DNA of 64,000 nt from Gymnopilus junonius. Its lineage: Eukaryota; Basidiomycota; Agaricomycetes; Agaricales; Galerinaceae. The notes beneath the pieces were generated by a model that was not told where the DNA came from, made no database searches, and saw nothing but the letters and a program-made list of their open reading frames with translations. Positions 24,991 through 36,484 of the stretch are shown one piece after another; position 1 is the stretch's first letter, and each line of letters opens with the position of its first letter. The stretch spans positions 62,001 to 126,000 of the forward strand of contig JADNYJ010000032.1 in NCBI GenBank assembly GCA_015501075.1, written 5' to 3'. A program made the position numbers and the translations under genes.

Positions 24991-25984
24991 TCACTCACTC
25001 ATCTCAGCATCGCCATCCTCGTCATTTTCAACAGCAGCAGCAGCATTCTTCTCCTCCGCAGAGAGACCACCATCCTCTATTTGAACCACTTCTCCTGTCG
25101 TCGAGTCCCATCGAGAAAGAAGTGCAACACGAAAAGTAACCATCTTCACTCCCGTCAGTTTTAATAGTTGGGCTTGTTCGCTTGTTAAAGCTTTGCCCTT
25201 TTTGCAGAGCTCGTGGGGCGCTGTCAGGGTAGGTACCCCCTTAACCATCGATGTCGTGAGCCCTAATTTTCGGAGTTGAGGATCTTCGTTGTGAGGAAAA
25301 GGTTCTGGAGGATCTGAGTGGTGTCGTAGCACTGGTCCAACGGGTAAGGTCACTGTGCTCGTGGCGACGTTGCCTGCACGAGCGAAGTCGGGTTGTTTGA
25401 AGTCGGCGAACCATTCAATCACTTCTTGTGGTTCTGTGTCGGTAAAGAGCAGACCAACTTGGCCTTTTATTTGCTAGATATCCTGTCAGTCTCATGTATG
25501 TAAAGTTTTGAGAAACATTCCAAAGACACACTATGGCAAGTTTAGATAAACCTAATCTATGCTCTTCAGCTGGCGACGTCCCCAAGGCCTTCGCCATAAC
25601 AGCTCCTCTACCGAAAAATATTCTTGCCGAACTGAAAGACAATCGTTTCAGAAACAGGTGAATGAGACATGGCACGAGGACATACTCCTTCCATAGCTTT
25701 CGGACAGTTTTTAGATGGGCATTTCGCATGGCTCCGACCTCAAATAACCAGCAATATCGCCATTTTTCTGAGTTGGTTTGCACCTAGGGTCCAGCATGAG
25801 CTGAAAGCATGCAACTTATAACGGGATGCCTGACGGACCTCGTTCATCAGGGCATTTTTGTGCTCCTTCGTTTTTTTGGAGACTTTGGTCAAAGAAACTA
25901 AAGATCGGACACAGATTGATCATCATTTAACTAGAGGTATTTTCATGGGCACTAACCAAGCTTTGAGCGTTTTGACTTCGGCAT
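24991..25984 (-). CDS. MRT4: Ribosome assembly factor MRT4 (uL10 family)
   Basis: A nucleolar placeholder that occupies the P0/uL10 site on pre-60S particles and is later exchanged for P0. Exon 1 encodes MPKSKRSKL. An intron (GTTAGT...CTTTAG) leads to VSLTKVSKKTKEHKNALMNE, then the uL10-like fold with VRKLWKEY, FFGRGAVMAKALG and QVGLLFTDTEPQEV. The MRT4-specific C-terminal domain carries LRKLGLTTSMVKGVPTL and the segment after KKGKALTSEQAQLLKLTG. An acidic tail ends DEDGDAEMSE. The start ATG is at 25982-25984, only 80 bases from the ATG of the divergent deoxyhypusine hydroxylase gene. Length (about 230 residues) fits the family. Confidence 0.93.
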
Positions 25985-26064
25985 TGTGGAGGGAGCAAAA
26001 AGAGTGGATGGATATAAATTTTGAAGTCCGCCCAAAATTCACCTTCGACCCTTTTTGATCAATC
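25985..26064. promoter_or_regulatory. 80-base bidirectional promoter, MRT4 / deoxyhypusine hydroxylase
   Basis: Only 80 bases separate the two divergent start codons. The stretch contains TATAAAT at about 26013-26019. Both genes serve translation, so shared control is plausible. Confidence 0.5.
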
Positions 26065-27337
26065 ATGGCCATCGACGTCTCATCATCCGAGCTCCAATCT
26101 CTCGAATATTGTCTCCTCAATAAATCTCAGGATGTTGCCTTGCATACGCGTTTTCGTGCTCTGTTCACACTGAAGGCTTTGAAATCAGAAGATGCGGTTG
26201 ATATTATTTCGAAAGGTGTGATCAACTCTTTTCTCTTGGTTGGGTTGTAACTACTACTAATAATGATATGCTCTAGGCTTTAGTGATCCTTCTGCGCTGT
26301 TGAAGCACGAGCTTGCATACTGCCTAGGCCAAATTAAGAAGGCTTCAGCGTTGCCTGCCCTCGAATCTGTCCTGCGGAACATCTCAGAAGACCCGATGGT
26401 TAGACATGAGGTAGGTGTTTCTTCAATGAAAAGTGTACATAAGATCTAAATCTTTATTATATCTAGGCAGCTGAGGCCATGGGAGCTATATCCAATCCAT
26501 CGTCTGTGCCAGTTCTCAAAGAGTTCCTCGATGACTCTGAGCGAAGCGTCCGAGAGACATGCGAGATTGCCGTGGCTAAGATCGAGTGGGATAACTCAGA
26601 AGAAGGTAAGAAGCATTATGCATCTCTGGATGACTCTGCAATTCCGTGCGTACTCGTTTAGTCATTGTAATTCCTCATTCTTCTGAACTTTATGGCATTT
26701 AGTATTTACACCTCCATTGATCCCGCGCCTGCCTCCTCTGGCTTATTATCAAGCAAAGTCAACCCAGAAGATGCCTCGGAAGAAGGTATCGAACGTCTAC
26801 GGAAAGAACTTGTAGACACCAATCTTCCTCTTTTTAAAAGGTACCGGGCAATGTTTGCTCTTCGAAATATAGGTACATCCGCCGCTGTGGACGCCCTTGC
26901 ATCGGGTTTTCAGACGATAGCGCTCTTTTCAAGTACGCGTGCACTTTTTTTGCAAACTAGTCCATCTTAACGCCTCTCCCCCTAGACACGAGATTGCCTT
27001 CATCTTTGGGCAACTCCTTTCGCCTCATTCTGTTCCTGCGTTATTGCAAGTGCTCGAAAATGCCAAGGAGTCTGACATGGTACGACATGAAGCTGCGGAA
27101 GCTTTGGGTGGAATTGCTACACCCGATGTGCTCCCTCATCTTCGTGAATGGATGAACAAAGAGGATGCCCCGAGAGTTGTACGTGAAAGCTGCCAAGTTG
27201 CAATCGACATGTGGGAGGTGAATACCATAATATCTCTCATTTTAACTTGATTTAATTTCTTTTTTCAGCACGAAAACTCTGGTGAATTCCAGTACGCCAA
27301 TGCTCTTGGAGATGCTAGGCCAGTGGCTGTAGCTTGA
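26065..27337 (+). CDS. LIA1: Deoxyhypusine hydroxylase
   Basis: This HEAT-repeat diiron enzyme hydroxylates deoxyhypusine on eIF5A to hypusine. Eight short HEAT repeats form two halves joined by a linker near 26700. Four metal-binding His-Glu motifs are visible: [30 protein letters not shown] and [10 protein letters not shown], in the paired order expected for the family. It starts [20 protein letters not shown] and ends [12 protein letters not shown] with TGA at 27335-27337. Five introns of about 50-60 bases are present. Length (about 310-320 residues) is typical. All iron ligands are retained. Confidence 0.95.
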
Positions 27338-27874
27338 TCATTATTCTGATGTAAAAGTGTGAGCGCCACAGTGTTACTTGCAATGTTTAATCTGAGATGT
27401 ATTGTGACTAGATTATCTTTATGTAAACAGTATACCGTTGTAATGATTATAGCTCGGGTTCGGGGAATGTTATCACACCAATGGATCCTGTAGGTTTGCG
27501 GTAGTTGGTTGGATCGACGGAGGCAAAATTAGATGTGCTAAAAATAAGCTTAAGCGTTGCCGCCGCAACTGGCGAGGTTGGTCAATCACCTACTTAGCCC
27601 TCGTTCAATGACAAATTGAGTGCCTCTGGAACCGTTGTTCATGCAGATTTCGACTCCTTGGACCTCTTTTTACTTTGCAAATTGTGCTGCATATTTTTGA
27701 GAGCCCAGAAAAATACGGTCACCAACGAAAAGCGTGTGAGTGTGGTCTTGTTTGATTTTCCGTCTCCGTCGACAGCTGTGCGGACATCAATTTCCTTCTC
27801 GTCGTCGTCGCCATTCTTCAAATTTCCTCTCCTTCCCCTTCCTCTCCCTTTAATATCCCTCTCAGAATAGCCGG
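27338..27874. other. Intergenic, promoter of the aspartic protease
   Basis: The 3' end of the hydroxylase gene and a pyrimidine-rich stretch (27790-27860, TTCTC/CCTT runs) just before the protease ATG, typical of fungal promoters. No gene is seen. Confidence 0.45.
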
Positions 27875-30072
27875 ATGCGCTCTTTAATACCACTTTCTTT
27901 GCTTCTCACAATCTTTGACACTCCTGTACATGCCATCGTTTTCCCTTTTCATGTCCGATTCGGCAACCCGAGCCCCTCCTCAGCTTTACAACGTCGCAGT
28001 CCCGTTCCTATAAAGGACATCGGAAATGCTCAATACGTCAGCAACCTCACTATTGCAGGAGTCACTTTACCTGTTTTGTTGGATACCGGAAGGTTCGCCG
28101 CGAGACTAGGAACCTGCCATCTTTTCAGGCTAACGGACACGCTAACCCTAGTTCTGACCTATGGGTCCACTTTCCCAATTCACCACCTACTTCGAGCATG
28201 ACGGACTTAGGGAAGTCCATTACCTTGGCTTATGCAGTCGGGAACGCCCCTGGTTCGTTCTCTTCTGATTCTTTGCGAACGCCGTTGACATTCATGTTTT
28301 CTCAGGTGAAATTGTAGCCAGCACGGTGCAATTAGCAAATACCACTGTGAATAATCAAGCATACTGTACGTGTAACTTTGTCTATCTCTCAATTTACATC
28401 TCAAGGAGGACGTAGTATTTGTCAACGACACAAGTAAATTCACCGCCAACATCAATGCGCAAGGATACTCTGGTTTGCTGGGTTTAGGTCCCAACGAAGG
28501 CAGCATGATTCAGAAGAAAATAAATGGAGACGCGGGAGACAACCTCCTTCAGAATATTTTCCAGCAAGACAAAGCCACGGACAACTACATCACCGTTATG
28601 CTCAACAGAATCAACGATCCAGGAACCACACTTACTGGTCAATTCACCATTTCTGAAGTCGTACCCGAGTTCTCGAACGTTACAAGCATGCCCAAGCTCG
28701 ATGTTGAAACTGTTAATAGGCTTTTGAAATCTGGTGTGTGAGGTCTTGAACAAGTTGACGAACATAGCTAAATATGAGCGTAGATCAACATTGGCAGGCG
28801 TTGACGGACAAAGACCAAGGTGTTATTGGACCCGACGGCAGCCCCATTCAAATGAGTTCTATTGTACCTAAAGCCCCTGATGGTCAATATGTTGCTGTCC
28901 TTGACAGTGGGTGAGTCTTGCTCCAGCAATTGACCGCCCTGTCGGAGACTGAGCTCAATTCCAAGGTACACCTTTTCGCAGGTCCCTCGTGCCATGTCAG
29001 ACGCTATCTATGGTCGCGTTCAGGGTGCATACTACGATACCACTAACCAGTGGTGGGTTATCCCTTGCGGACAGTATCTCAACGTTTCCTTTAACTTCGG
29101 TGGCCACAACTTCCCAATTCATCCTTTGGATCTTGTTGATGATAATTTTGCGCAATTGGATAGCACCGGCAAGAAAGTTTGCATAGGTTCTGTGCGTGTC
29201 AATTTATCTCGCAGACATTCTCTTTTGCTGATACGGAAACTAGTTTCAACCAATCACCTCTGCTTTCAGTCTGCTTGGTTCCTACGATATGATTCTTGGA
29301 ATGAGCTTCCGTAAGCGCTGACCATTTAAGATTAATCTGCCCTTTATATAGCCCTAACTCGGCTTTGTCAGTTCGTAGCGCTTATGTTCTTCTCAACTAC
29401 GGCGACTGGATTTCAGGATCAAGTTCCCAAGATTCGCCATATATGCAAATGGTCTCGACCGTGGATGCCGTCGCTGCACGCCAAGATTTCATTAATGTCC
29501 GACTTAGCGGTAACGACACTATTTCCACTCCTCGATGGACCCTTCTCCCAGCAAACGAGACCCAGCACTCTCCTATCTCTGCGGAGGAAAAGAAGAAAAT
29601 GTACCAAGAGAAGATCCTCAGCCACTGGCCATACATTTTTATTGGGTGCCTAGCAGTTGTTTTGATCAGCGTAGGTCTTTGCATTTGGAAATGCTGCTGC
29701 AAGAGATGTAGGCACAAGAAGGGCGACATAGATTTGGAAGGCACGTCTGGCAAGAAAGGCTTCAGCCTTTTCAAGAAGAAGGAAGCAAAAAGAGAGTCGT
29801 ATGTCCAGCTGGAGTCGAAAAACCAAAGTTCAGCGAACCTGGTTTCTCCTCATGTTTCTTCATTTCACCAGAACGATTCGACACCAGCGTTCCCAACGTA
29901 TCCTCCAGATCAAGGGGATTACCATCGTAATAGTTATTCTAGCTACCGAAGTCAGCAAAGCTACAACCAGCCACAGCAAAGCTACAACCAACCACAGCAG
30001 GGTTACCAATCATATCAAGGGTACCCCCAAGCACAATATCCACAGGAACAATACCAACAACACGCGATGTGA
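27875..30072 (+). CDS. Membrane-anchored pepsin-like aspartic protease, A1
   Basis: A signal peptide (MRSLIPLSLLLTIFDTPVHA) precedes a short propeptide. The catalytic sites are DTGSSDLWVHFP (split by an intron at about 28094-28150) and VLDSGYTFSQVPRAM (split by an intron at about 28912-28974). After the protease domain (LLGSYDMILGMSFLR, LLNYGDW) a linker leads to one transmembrane helix, WPYIFIGCLAVVLISVGLCI, at about 29620-29690. It is followed at once by the Cys/basic cluster KCCCKRCRHKK. The cytosolic tail of about 120 residues is Ser-, Gln- and Tyr-rich, with SYNQPQQ repeated, ending QEQYQQHAM. The topology suggests a cell-surface or vesicular protease, as in fungal yapsin-like enzymes, but with a long cytosolic tail instead of a GPI signal. 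Confidence 0.9.
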
Positions 30073-30398
30073 TATCCCGCTCTTCCAAAGGAGCGCTTGA
30101 TGGTCATGTACATGGACTAATAGTATCTGAGGTGGACTAGCGGGGCTGCTCTTATTTATTCTACGCCCCCGAATTATTTTTTGATTTCATCATGAGCTGC
30201 CTGGATCCGCATATTACCACCACCTCTTTTTTTCTTTTTCGCTGAGCGATCATGACTTTTTTTATAATATCCAGAAAAGCTAGAATTCCAATGTACATTG
30301 AGATTGATCCGATGCTTCGTCTATAGCTGAGTATAGTAATGTAGTGGTGGAATGACCCGGAAAAGTCAAAAAAATACATGAAGATACAGGTTCATAAA

Positions 30399-31509
30399 TT
30401 ACTTTGAAATGGAGTTCCAAAGGTTGGCAAGCCACTGCTCAACAGCAAGGAGTTTCTGGTACCCGCTGTCGCCGGTAAAACCTCCGACGACGAGTATAAA
30501 ATGTGAGAGACAAACTAGGACAAGGATGTGTTAGTTGACAGAATATCAGATGATAGACATGACATTCTACACACCTGCAGCAATCACGGCAACGACTGAA
30601 CCCAGCGAAAAGGACTTTTCTTCCAAAGCCTGGTACGGAGATATGAGGTTCTCTCTGTTCTTGTCGTCCAAATGTAACTCAAGGAGATCGAATAGACCTT
30701 CATTAAGCTTAAAGGCCAGGCTCGCCTCCTCCAAGACCGCAGCTGAAAGAAGTTCGTGAGCAAGAGGAAGCAAGGCGGTCATGAAAAGGTTCAAGCTACT
30801 CACTCTTCACCTTGACCCCTCCTTGTTCACCAGCAGTGTTGATCCCCACCCTGAACCAATCTTTGATCCGCTTCATTTCGCCCTGAGAAGCCAACTTCGC
30901 CGACTGGAGCTCTTTGAAAGCATAGAAAGAGATGCCCAAACCGGACGCCTCATCTAGATCATACGCTTTGGCTATTGTGTGCCGAATAGTCTGGCCCCCA
31001 CTCAAGTCTCCAAGGTACCTTACGTACGAATGCGCTAATAAGGCAGAAGGATCACTCGATTGGGAAAGCTCCTTTATGCGGCGTTCGTACTTCAAGAGAG
31101 GTGCCGGGGATCGGCTTAAGAGCTGGAGATGTATGCGATGGGACTTCCAGGTGCGCTCATCGACTTGGAGGAGGTAGGAAATGTCAGATGACAGAGCAGG
31201 TGCTCGGGCAAGCAGTGCAGGGTTGTATGTTGGTTCCAAACTGGGATGCGTTGCATGTTTCTCTAATGCTTTCTCTAATGCACTATTTGTAAAGAAAAAA
31301 GGTCGAAACACGCTCAATTAAAGAAAGGGGAGGGAAACTCACTCGTAAATGTGCCAAAGTATCATCAAGTACCGGGTATACTCTTCTTTGGTTAACTGGC
31401 CACTGAGGAGCAGCTTAGCACCCTCGCTCTGAGCAACTTGGTCATGAGCTTCATGTGTACTGTCTTTCAAGAGGGTAGCGAGAGGCTGCGAATAATCGAC
31501 GGAGGACAT
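30399..31509 (-). CDS. Heme oxygenase, C-terminally anchored
   Basis: Cleaves heme to biliverdin, CO and iron. It starts MSSVDYSQPLATLLKDSTHE at 31509; the His of THEAHDQVAQS is the expected proximal heme ligand. The family signature LGDLSGGQTIRHTIAKAY is near 31000, and GISFYAF is the next conserved block. Near the C-terminus a hydrophobic helix, LGSVVAVIAAGVCLSHFILV, probably anchors it in the ER. It ends WLANLWNSISK, with TAA at 30399-30401. Fungal homologs such as yeast HMX1 act in iron recycling. Four exons. Confidence 0.9.
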
Positions 31510-32066
31510 TCTGGGGGAGGATATGGGGGTGAAGGAAGGAAGGAACCAAGTACTAAATAAAAGCTTGTTACTTGATCATTCCGCTGCAATACATAACGCC
31601 ATTTTGCTCAGTCACTGCTTTGCTGACTAGTTCCGGTGCTGATTGTCGCCTGTCCTTAGCGGTCCAACCAGCTACGTGGGCACCTGAAATAGGTATTGTA
31701 GTTTTAAATTCCCAAGAAACGTCAGGAGGATGTCAGTAACGGTCAGCGCAGCAGTGTAAATTTGCCTTGATCGAGGTTGCTGCCTTCACCATCTTATCTG
31801 ATTAGATCCCGATAGATCGAGCCTCGGCAGTCAACCAGGCCCGGCCGATGAATGGAAAAATATAGCCAGCATTGCCTCTAATTGCTTGGCTGACAATGGC
31901 TGTGTAATTACTGCATTCGATTTGGCAGCCCAAGTGGTAGTACAACAAGTAATATGTGTAGCAAAAATTGTCCCAATGCTACGGGGAGAAGGTCGAAGGT
32001 CGTAAGCAGCATGGAAGGTCATAGAAAGAGTAGCATATCAAGGTCCACGATGTAAGCAAGACGACA
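31510..32066. other. Intergenic, no gene supported
   Basis: The promoter of the heme oxygenase gene and the 3' end of the next gene. I found no coding or RNA feature. Confidence 0.4.
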
Positions 32067-33487
32067 TTATAGAACTCCGGGAGATTCAGCTGAGAACAAC
32101 TGTGGTAGCATGTCAATAATGGAAGGCAGACGTTATATTGGCATACTCACACTTCCAAACTTTGTTTGAGCAACGCTGGGTGTTGAGGGGATAGAATTCG
32201 AGCGTTTACGAGTGATAGTATTGATAGGCGTAACCGCCTTCTTAAAAATTTGCGGATGTGGATCTTCGGAGGATGAGTCTTCAGAATCGAAAGCAGAATT
32301 GTCATCAGCCCCATCTTTTTTAATTCCAACAAGCACACCACCACCAATTACGCGCCACGGTACTGGAATGAAACTTTTGCGATCGAGGTCTTCCTTGATT
32401 GGACTGGAGGCTTTCTGCGGAGAAGAGGAAGTATCCGAGAGGCTTTCATCGTGAATGCTGTGCGTTGATTAGAAAAAATCGGCGTATTGACTTTAGTTGG
32501 CTTACAAAGTGCAAGCGCTTCCATTAGGGCACCCTCTCTCAGTCTGGAAAAATTTGCAAGGTTTGGCTGGCAGAACGTCAGCGGGCTCACTTAGGCCAAC
32601 AACCTCTTAATTACGCACTCTTATATTTCAAGATTTTCTGCTTGGAAGGTGGTTTTGAGACCTTGGGTTTCATGGGACCAGGCAATTTTAAGCCAGTCAA
32701 CGTAGGATACGCGAAGTCATAGGCAGGAGAAGGTGACAGGGTCACCGTCGTATTGATGTAAGAGAGCGGGAGGAAAGGAGGGACGTGGATGATGGGTGAT
32801 TCATCAGATATGCAAACTTGGGACTGATGTGAATGCGGATGCTCTTGGAATTGTGGATCTTCAGTCACTACATTAGAATCATCAGACTCCAAACTCGAAA
32901 CAGAAGTTGAAGCTGTCTCAATCGAGTCGCGCGAACGAGGTGGGTGGTTAAGGAGAGCAGATTCAATTGCGGGAGAAAGAGAAGGATATGTCGGAGAGGG
33001 CCAACTCTGAGGAAAGGGGGCATAAGCCCCGTATATAGGAGGACCGTCTGGATATACCTACTTCTGGATTAGCATTAAAATCGCCGATAAATCGAAAGCA
33101 AGCGCACGCCATCTCTCGGCACTCCCGCCCAACCCGCAACAGGACCCGACGCCACTGAGGCTCCCAACAGCTGATCAACACACTTGATGTGGCTCAACAA
33201 GACGGGCCCTCACCTTCGTTTCTATGCCGGTGCCGACAGACAGAACCGTTAACGCAAAGCCAGCAGAGTAATAGCTACACATCTCCGTCTGTGGCTCAGG
33301 AATGAATGTCATGGGACTCATGATGACATGTGCAAAATCGCAAACGTCGGCTGGGTGAGGGCATCTATTAAGTTGGAAATATTTGCATGGTTTAGCTTTG
33401 AAATGGAGACTTGAGATGGATCCAAAACGAAATAATCATTGCATACGTACTGTGCCTCTTTTGCTGCAATTGAGATCTCCTGGACAT
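32067..33487 (-). CDS. Hypothetical largely disordered protein
   Basis: I do not recognise the family. Exon 1 starts MSRRSQLQQKRHST. An intron ending TTAATAG joins it to CPHPADVCDFAHVIMSPMTF, a Cys/His-rich stretch, then SYYSAGFALTVLSVGTGIET. A probable intron of about 150 bases joins K to VYPDGPPIYGAYAPFPQSWP. A long Ser/Pro-rich part follows, with SPSPAYDFAYPTLTGLKLPG, basic KPKVSKPPSKQKILKYK and acidic DSEDSSSEDPHPQ. The last exon ends SLFSAESPGVL (TAA 32067-32069). The Cys/His pattern C-x6-C-x3-H is too short to call a zinc finger. The mixed acidic and basic disordered tail suggests a nuclear or regulatory protein. Confidence 0.5.
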
Positions 33488-34930
33488 GGCTCGGCAGGAT
33501 TGCGCCTCGAAGCAGGCAGCGTGTGGGGCGACGAAAAGGTAAAGGGATAATGCTGGAGAAGTGAAATCAAATCAAGAAAAGAAACGTCTTCTAGATACCG
33601 TTGTCTTTATGCCCTCCCAAGACAAAGAGAACTTATCGGGTTGCCAACAGATCTTGTCCGAACCGCTATGGGTGGGAGGGTCAAAGCGTGTAAAGACTGT
33701 GGCCGAATGCAATAAAGTTTGGCTCCACGAGGAAGTTCAAAGCTCGTTTCTGGGGAAATTGTTGGGATTACAGTAAAAAATCTGCATTCTAGGAACGCAA
33801 GACAGAAGCGATCCGGATTAAAAGACAATAAGAAAAGCTCCAAAAGCAAGGTAGGGTGTGACTTCGCGGCGTTATCCCAGCTCACGGATAGGGTCTGACC
33901 TAATATTTGATGGTTTATTGTTAGGAAATAAGTTTTGAGAGTGTGTTCCTGGTCTTATTGTTATCGATGTCATAGCCGTCGGGTCTGGTTAACATATTCA
34001 GATCTGTATCAGGAAATAGTCTCTGCGAGGTTTCCATGTCAGCTCCCTTCGAGATCATGGAAAGTTGGCGCTTTTCTTGGTGCAAGCCAAAAAAAAATAT
34101 GGTTGGCTATGGGAGTCAGAGATGCAGATCCAATTTTTTCCGAGAGTCTGAGTTAATAGACTTGAACACCGGGCCTGTCATCGTGTATTAACCTTTCTCA
34201 ACATCACAAAAGAGAAGGGTCAATTGTAGCTGAATTAAAATGAGCTTCTACATTCTCATGATCCTCGGAGGACGTGGGTAGTGGTCGCAAATGTATGTTG
34301 TTGGCCAAAATCTTCACCGATGGAGAGAGTACCGCCTTAGTTGAAGATCCTTTTGTTCCGGTGGTCTCTGAGGTATAAATTGCCAGGCAAAGGTCGGACC
34401 AACAGAATGAGAGCGTATAGAGAGTGTACGTTACCGTACCCAAGAAGGAAGTGTGAATGGGACCGCGAGCACGACACGTTGGCGGAAGACAATAGGAGAA
34501 GAATCAGGTGATGTTGCCATCATCGGCACGTGTACGCGCATTCGATAAGATTAGATTATATGTGACTTCCAGGTGCAATTTCGAATGAAAAGTGTTCATT
34601 TAGCGCCGTTATCTATCGTGGGCAACCAATGCGCAGAAATTCATTAGTTTTCCTTTAGAACTATGTTACGGCCATTAAGGGACTCGGACATACCATGAGG
34701 GTACTGAATTACAGGTAAGTAAAGGCAGTATAAGTCAATAAGACACCTAAACACATCGCCTGAAAGTTGGGTGGAACCAATACAGTAGAACCGGCGTCGA
34801 CAATAAGTGGGCAGAGATATATTTGATCTAGGTATATAAACTTAACTTCACTGGTACAATCCGCAAAAGTTTGCAGAAGACAATAATTACATTCGAAGAT
34901 TTATATGGACGTGGCGAATCGTGAACGGCA
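33488..34930. other. Intergenic, 1.4 kb without a supported gene
   Basis: Short frames occur (for example 34204-34443 minus), without a recognisable domain or splice-consistent extension. Confidence 0.4.
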
Positions 34931-36484
34931 TTAGTGAGCTTCGGGGTCATTAGGAGGGTCATTAGAGAGGAGGGGTGTTCGTTCGGTAGCATTAACGGCA
35001 GGAGTGGGCAGGAGGATATGACTTTGTGCAGTTTGATCAACAAGGGGTGATTGAGAAGGTTCAGAATGAGGTTGAGTAACGTCTGCCTTGCACACGGGAC
35101 ACTGGAGAGAAAAGGTCAGAAATCAGAAAAGCGGAAGAAATTTCAATGGATTTACCAATTTCTTTCGTTGTATGAGCCATTCGTCCACCTCACGTAGATG
35201 GAATATGTGATGACAGGGTAATACTCGAACTTTGTCCCCTTTGGCGAACTCCGACAGACAGATTGCGCACTCGAGCTGGGACTCAAACCATGGTTGATTT
35301 TCAGGGGGTATAACAGGAAGGGATGTCGATGCATCCTCTTCCAACTGGGGGGCCGTAGCTTCCTCTAATGGGGGAGCCGAAGCTTCTTCTGGTGATGAGC
35401 TGTCTTTCGAAGACAGAGCACCTTCGAGATTGACTACTGAGGCGGCTTTGGGAGTTGGTGGTATTTCTTCCCCACCTTCATGCTTCTCCCATCCGTTGCC
35501 TGTCCAGACCCGCCAAGGGAGATTTCTAACAATATCTTCAGGTGCTCGGTCACGCTGAGCTGCCCGAGCTGCACGTATCCTATGAATGAGAAGAGTTATG
35601 AAAGTCAAAGCAGATGGGAGCAAAAGGATGATAATGAATGTAATGATGGGTCTGCATGCCAAGTACTTAATAAGCTCCACAGCGACATGGTATGAGAAAT
35701 GTCGACCTACGAATACCATTCCCAAGCCGAGTACTCTGCAGTAATAAGTAGAGATAACGTTCGCAGTCCTGAATGTGTCGTATTTGACTGTGATATGAGA
35801 GTGTAAAGTTGCATATAGTCGGAGAACTTGATATATGTAGCTGATATTTGTATATCGGACGAATCCTCTGCGAGCTACGTCAGATGTCTCATTTTCTTCT
35901 TTGAAGTGTGGAAACGCACCTGGACTATACATGTTGACCAGAGTGTCTGGAAAACCAGAAACGTCAGGGTCTTCGCCTCCAACAACGACAGCTCTAGCTC
36001 CCAGCCTCTGCGCCTCACGCACTTTCTTCACAAATTCACATTTTCCTCGTTGCACGAGAGCAATCCATGTCTCGGTTGGCTGGCTAGTACCATTTATGCA
36101 AAGATCTGGACATCCTTTGTTCGAAGGCAAAGCGTTTCCTGAGCCGTTCGCACTACATGGCACAGTGAATGACGAAAGTGGAATAACATAACCTAGGATC
36201 GGATCATTTATCTCAGCTCCGAAGGCCGCTTAAAGAGGTTCTCGTGAACAAGCGTTGATGAAAGGAAGCATTGAACACAACATACCTGGTCTGGATGGAA
36301 AAGACACGACTGGAGAACGGTCGACGACAGAAACTGTGCTTTCTGTCCCCCAAGCCCAGCTCAGCCACCTGCTCCGCTCTGAACTTGCAGTAAATCGGAC
36401 TTCGGGCTGTAATTCCACCGGCGAAGCGATTGTAAAGAAAAGTAAGGCGTTGAAATAGGACAGGCAGAGCAGTCCAAAAACCAT
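34931..36484 (-). CDS. PA-TM-RING protein, putative E3 ubiquitin ligase
   Basis: Domain order on the minus strand: signal peptide ([20 protein letters not shown]); a lumenal protease-associated domain with [20 protein letters not shown] and [15 protein letters not shown]; a transmembrane helix, [20 protein letters not shown]; then a linker with [18 protein letters not shown] and Glu/Ala/Pro repeats. The RING starts [10 protein letters not shown], continues [18 protein letters not shown] and, after an intron, [12 protein letters not shown]. The protein ends [10 protein letters not shown] (TAA 34931-34933). PA-TM-RING proteins (RNF13/GRAIL type) sit in endosomal or vacuolar membranes. Oddity: the position of the sixth zinc ligand, normally Cys eight residues after the LPC cysteine, is Glu (codon 35189-35191). 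Confidence 0.85.
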
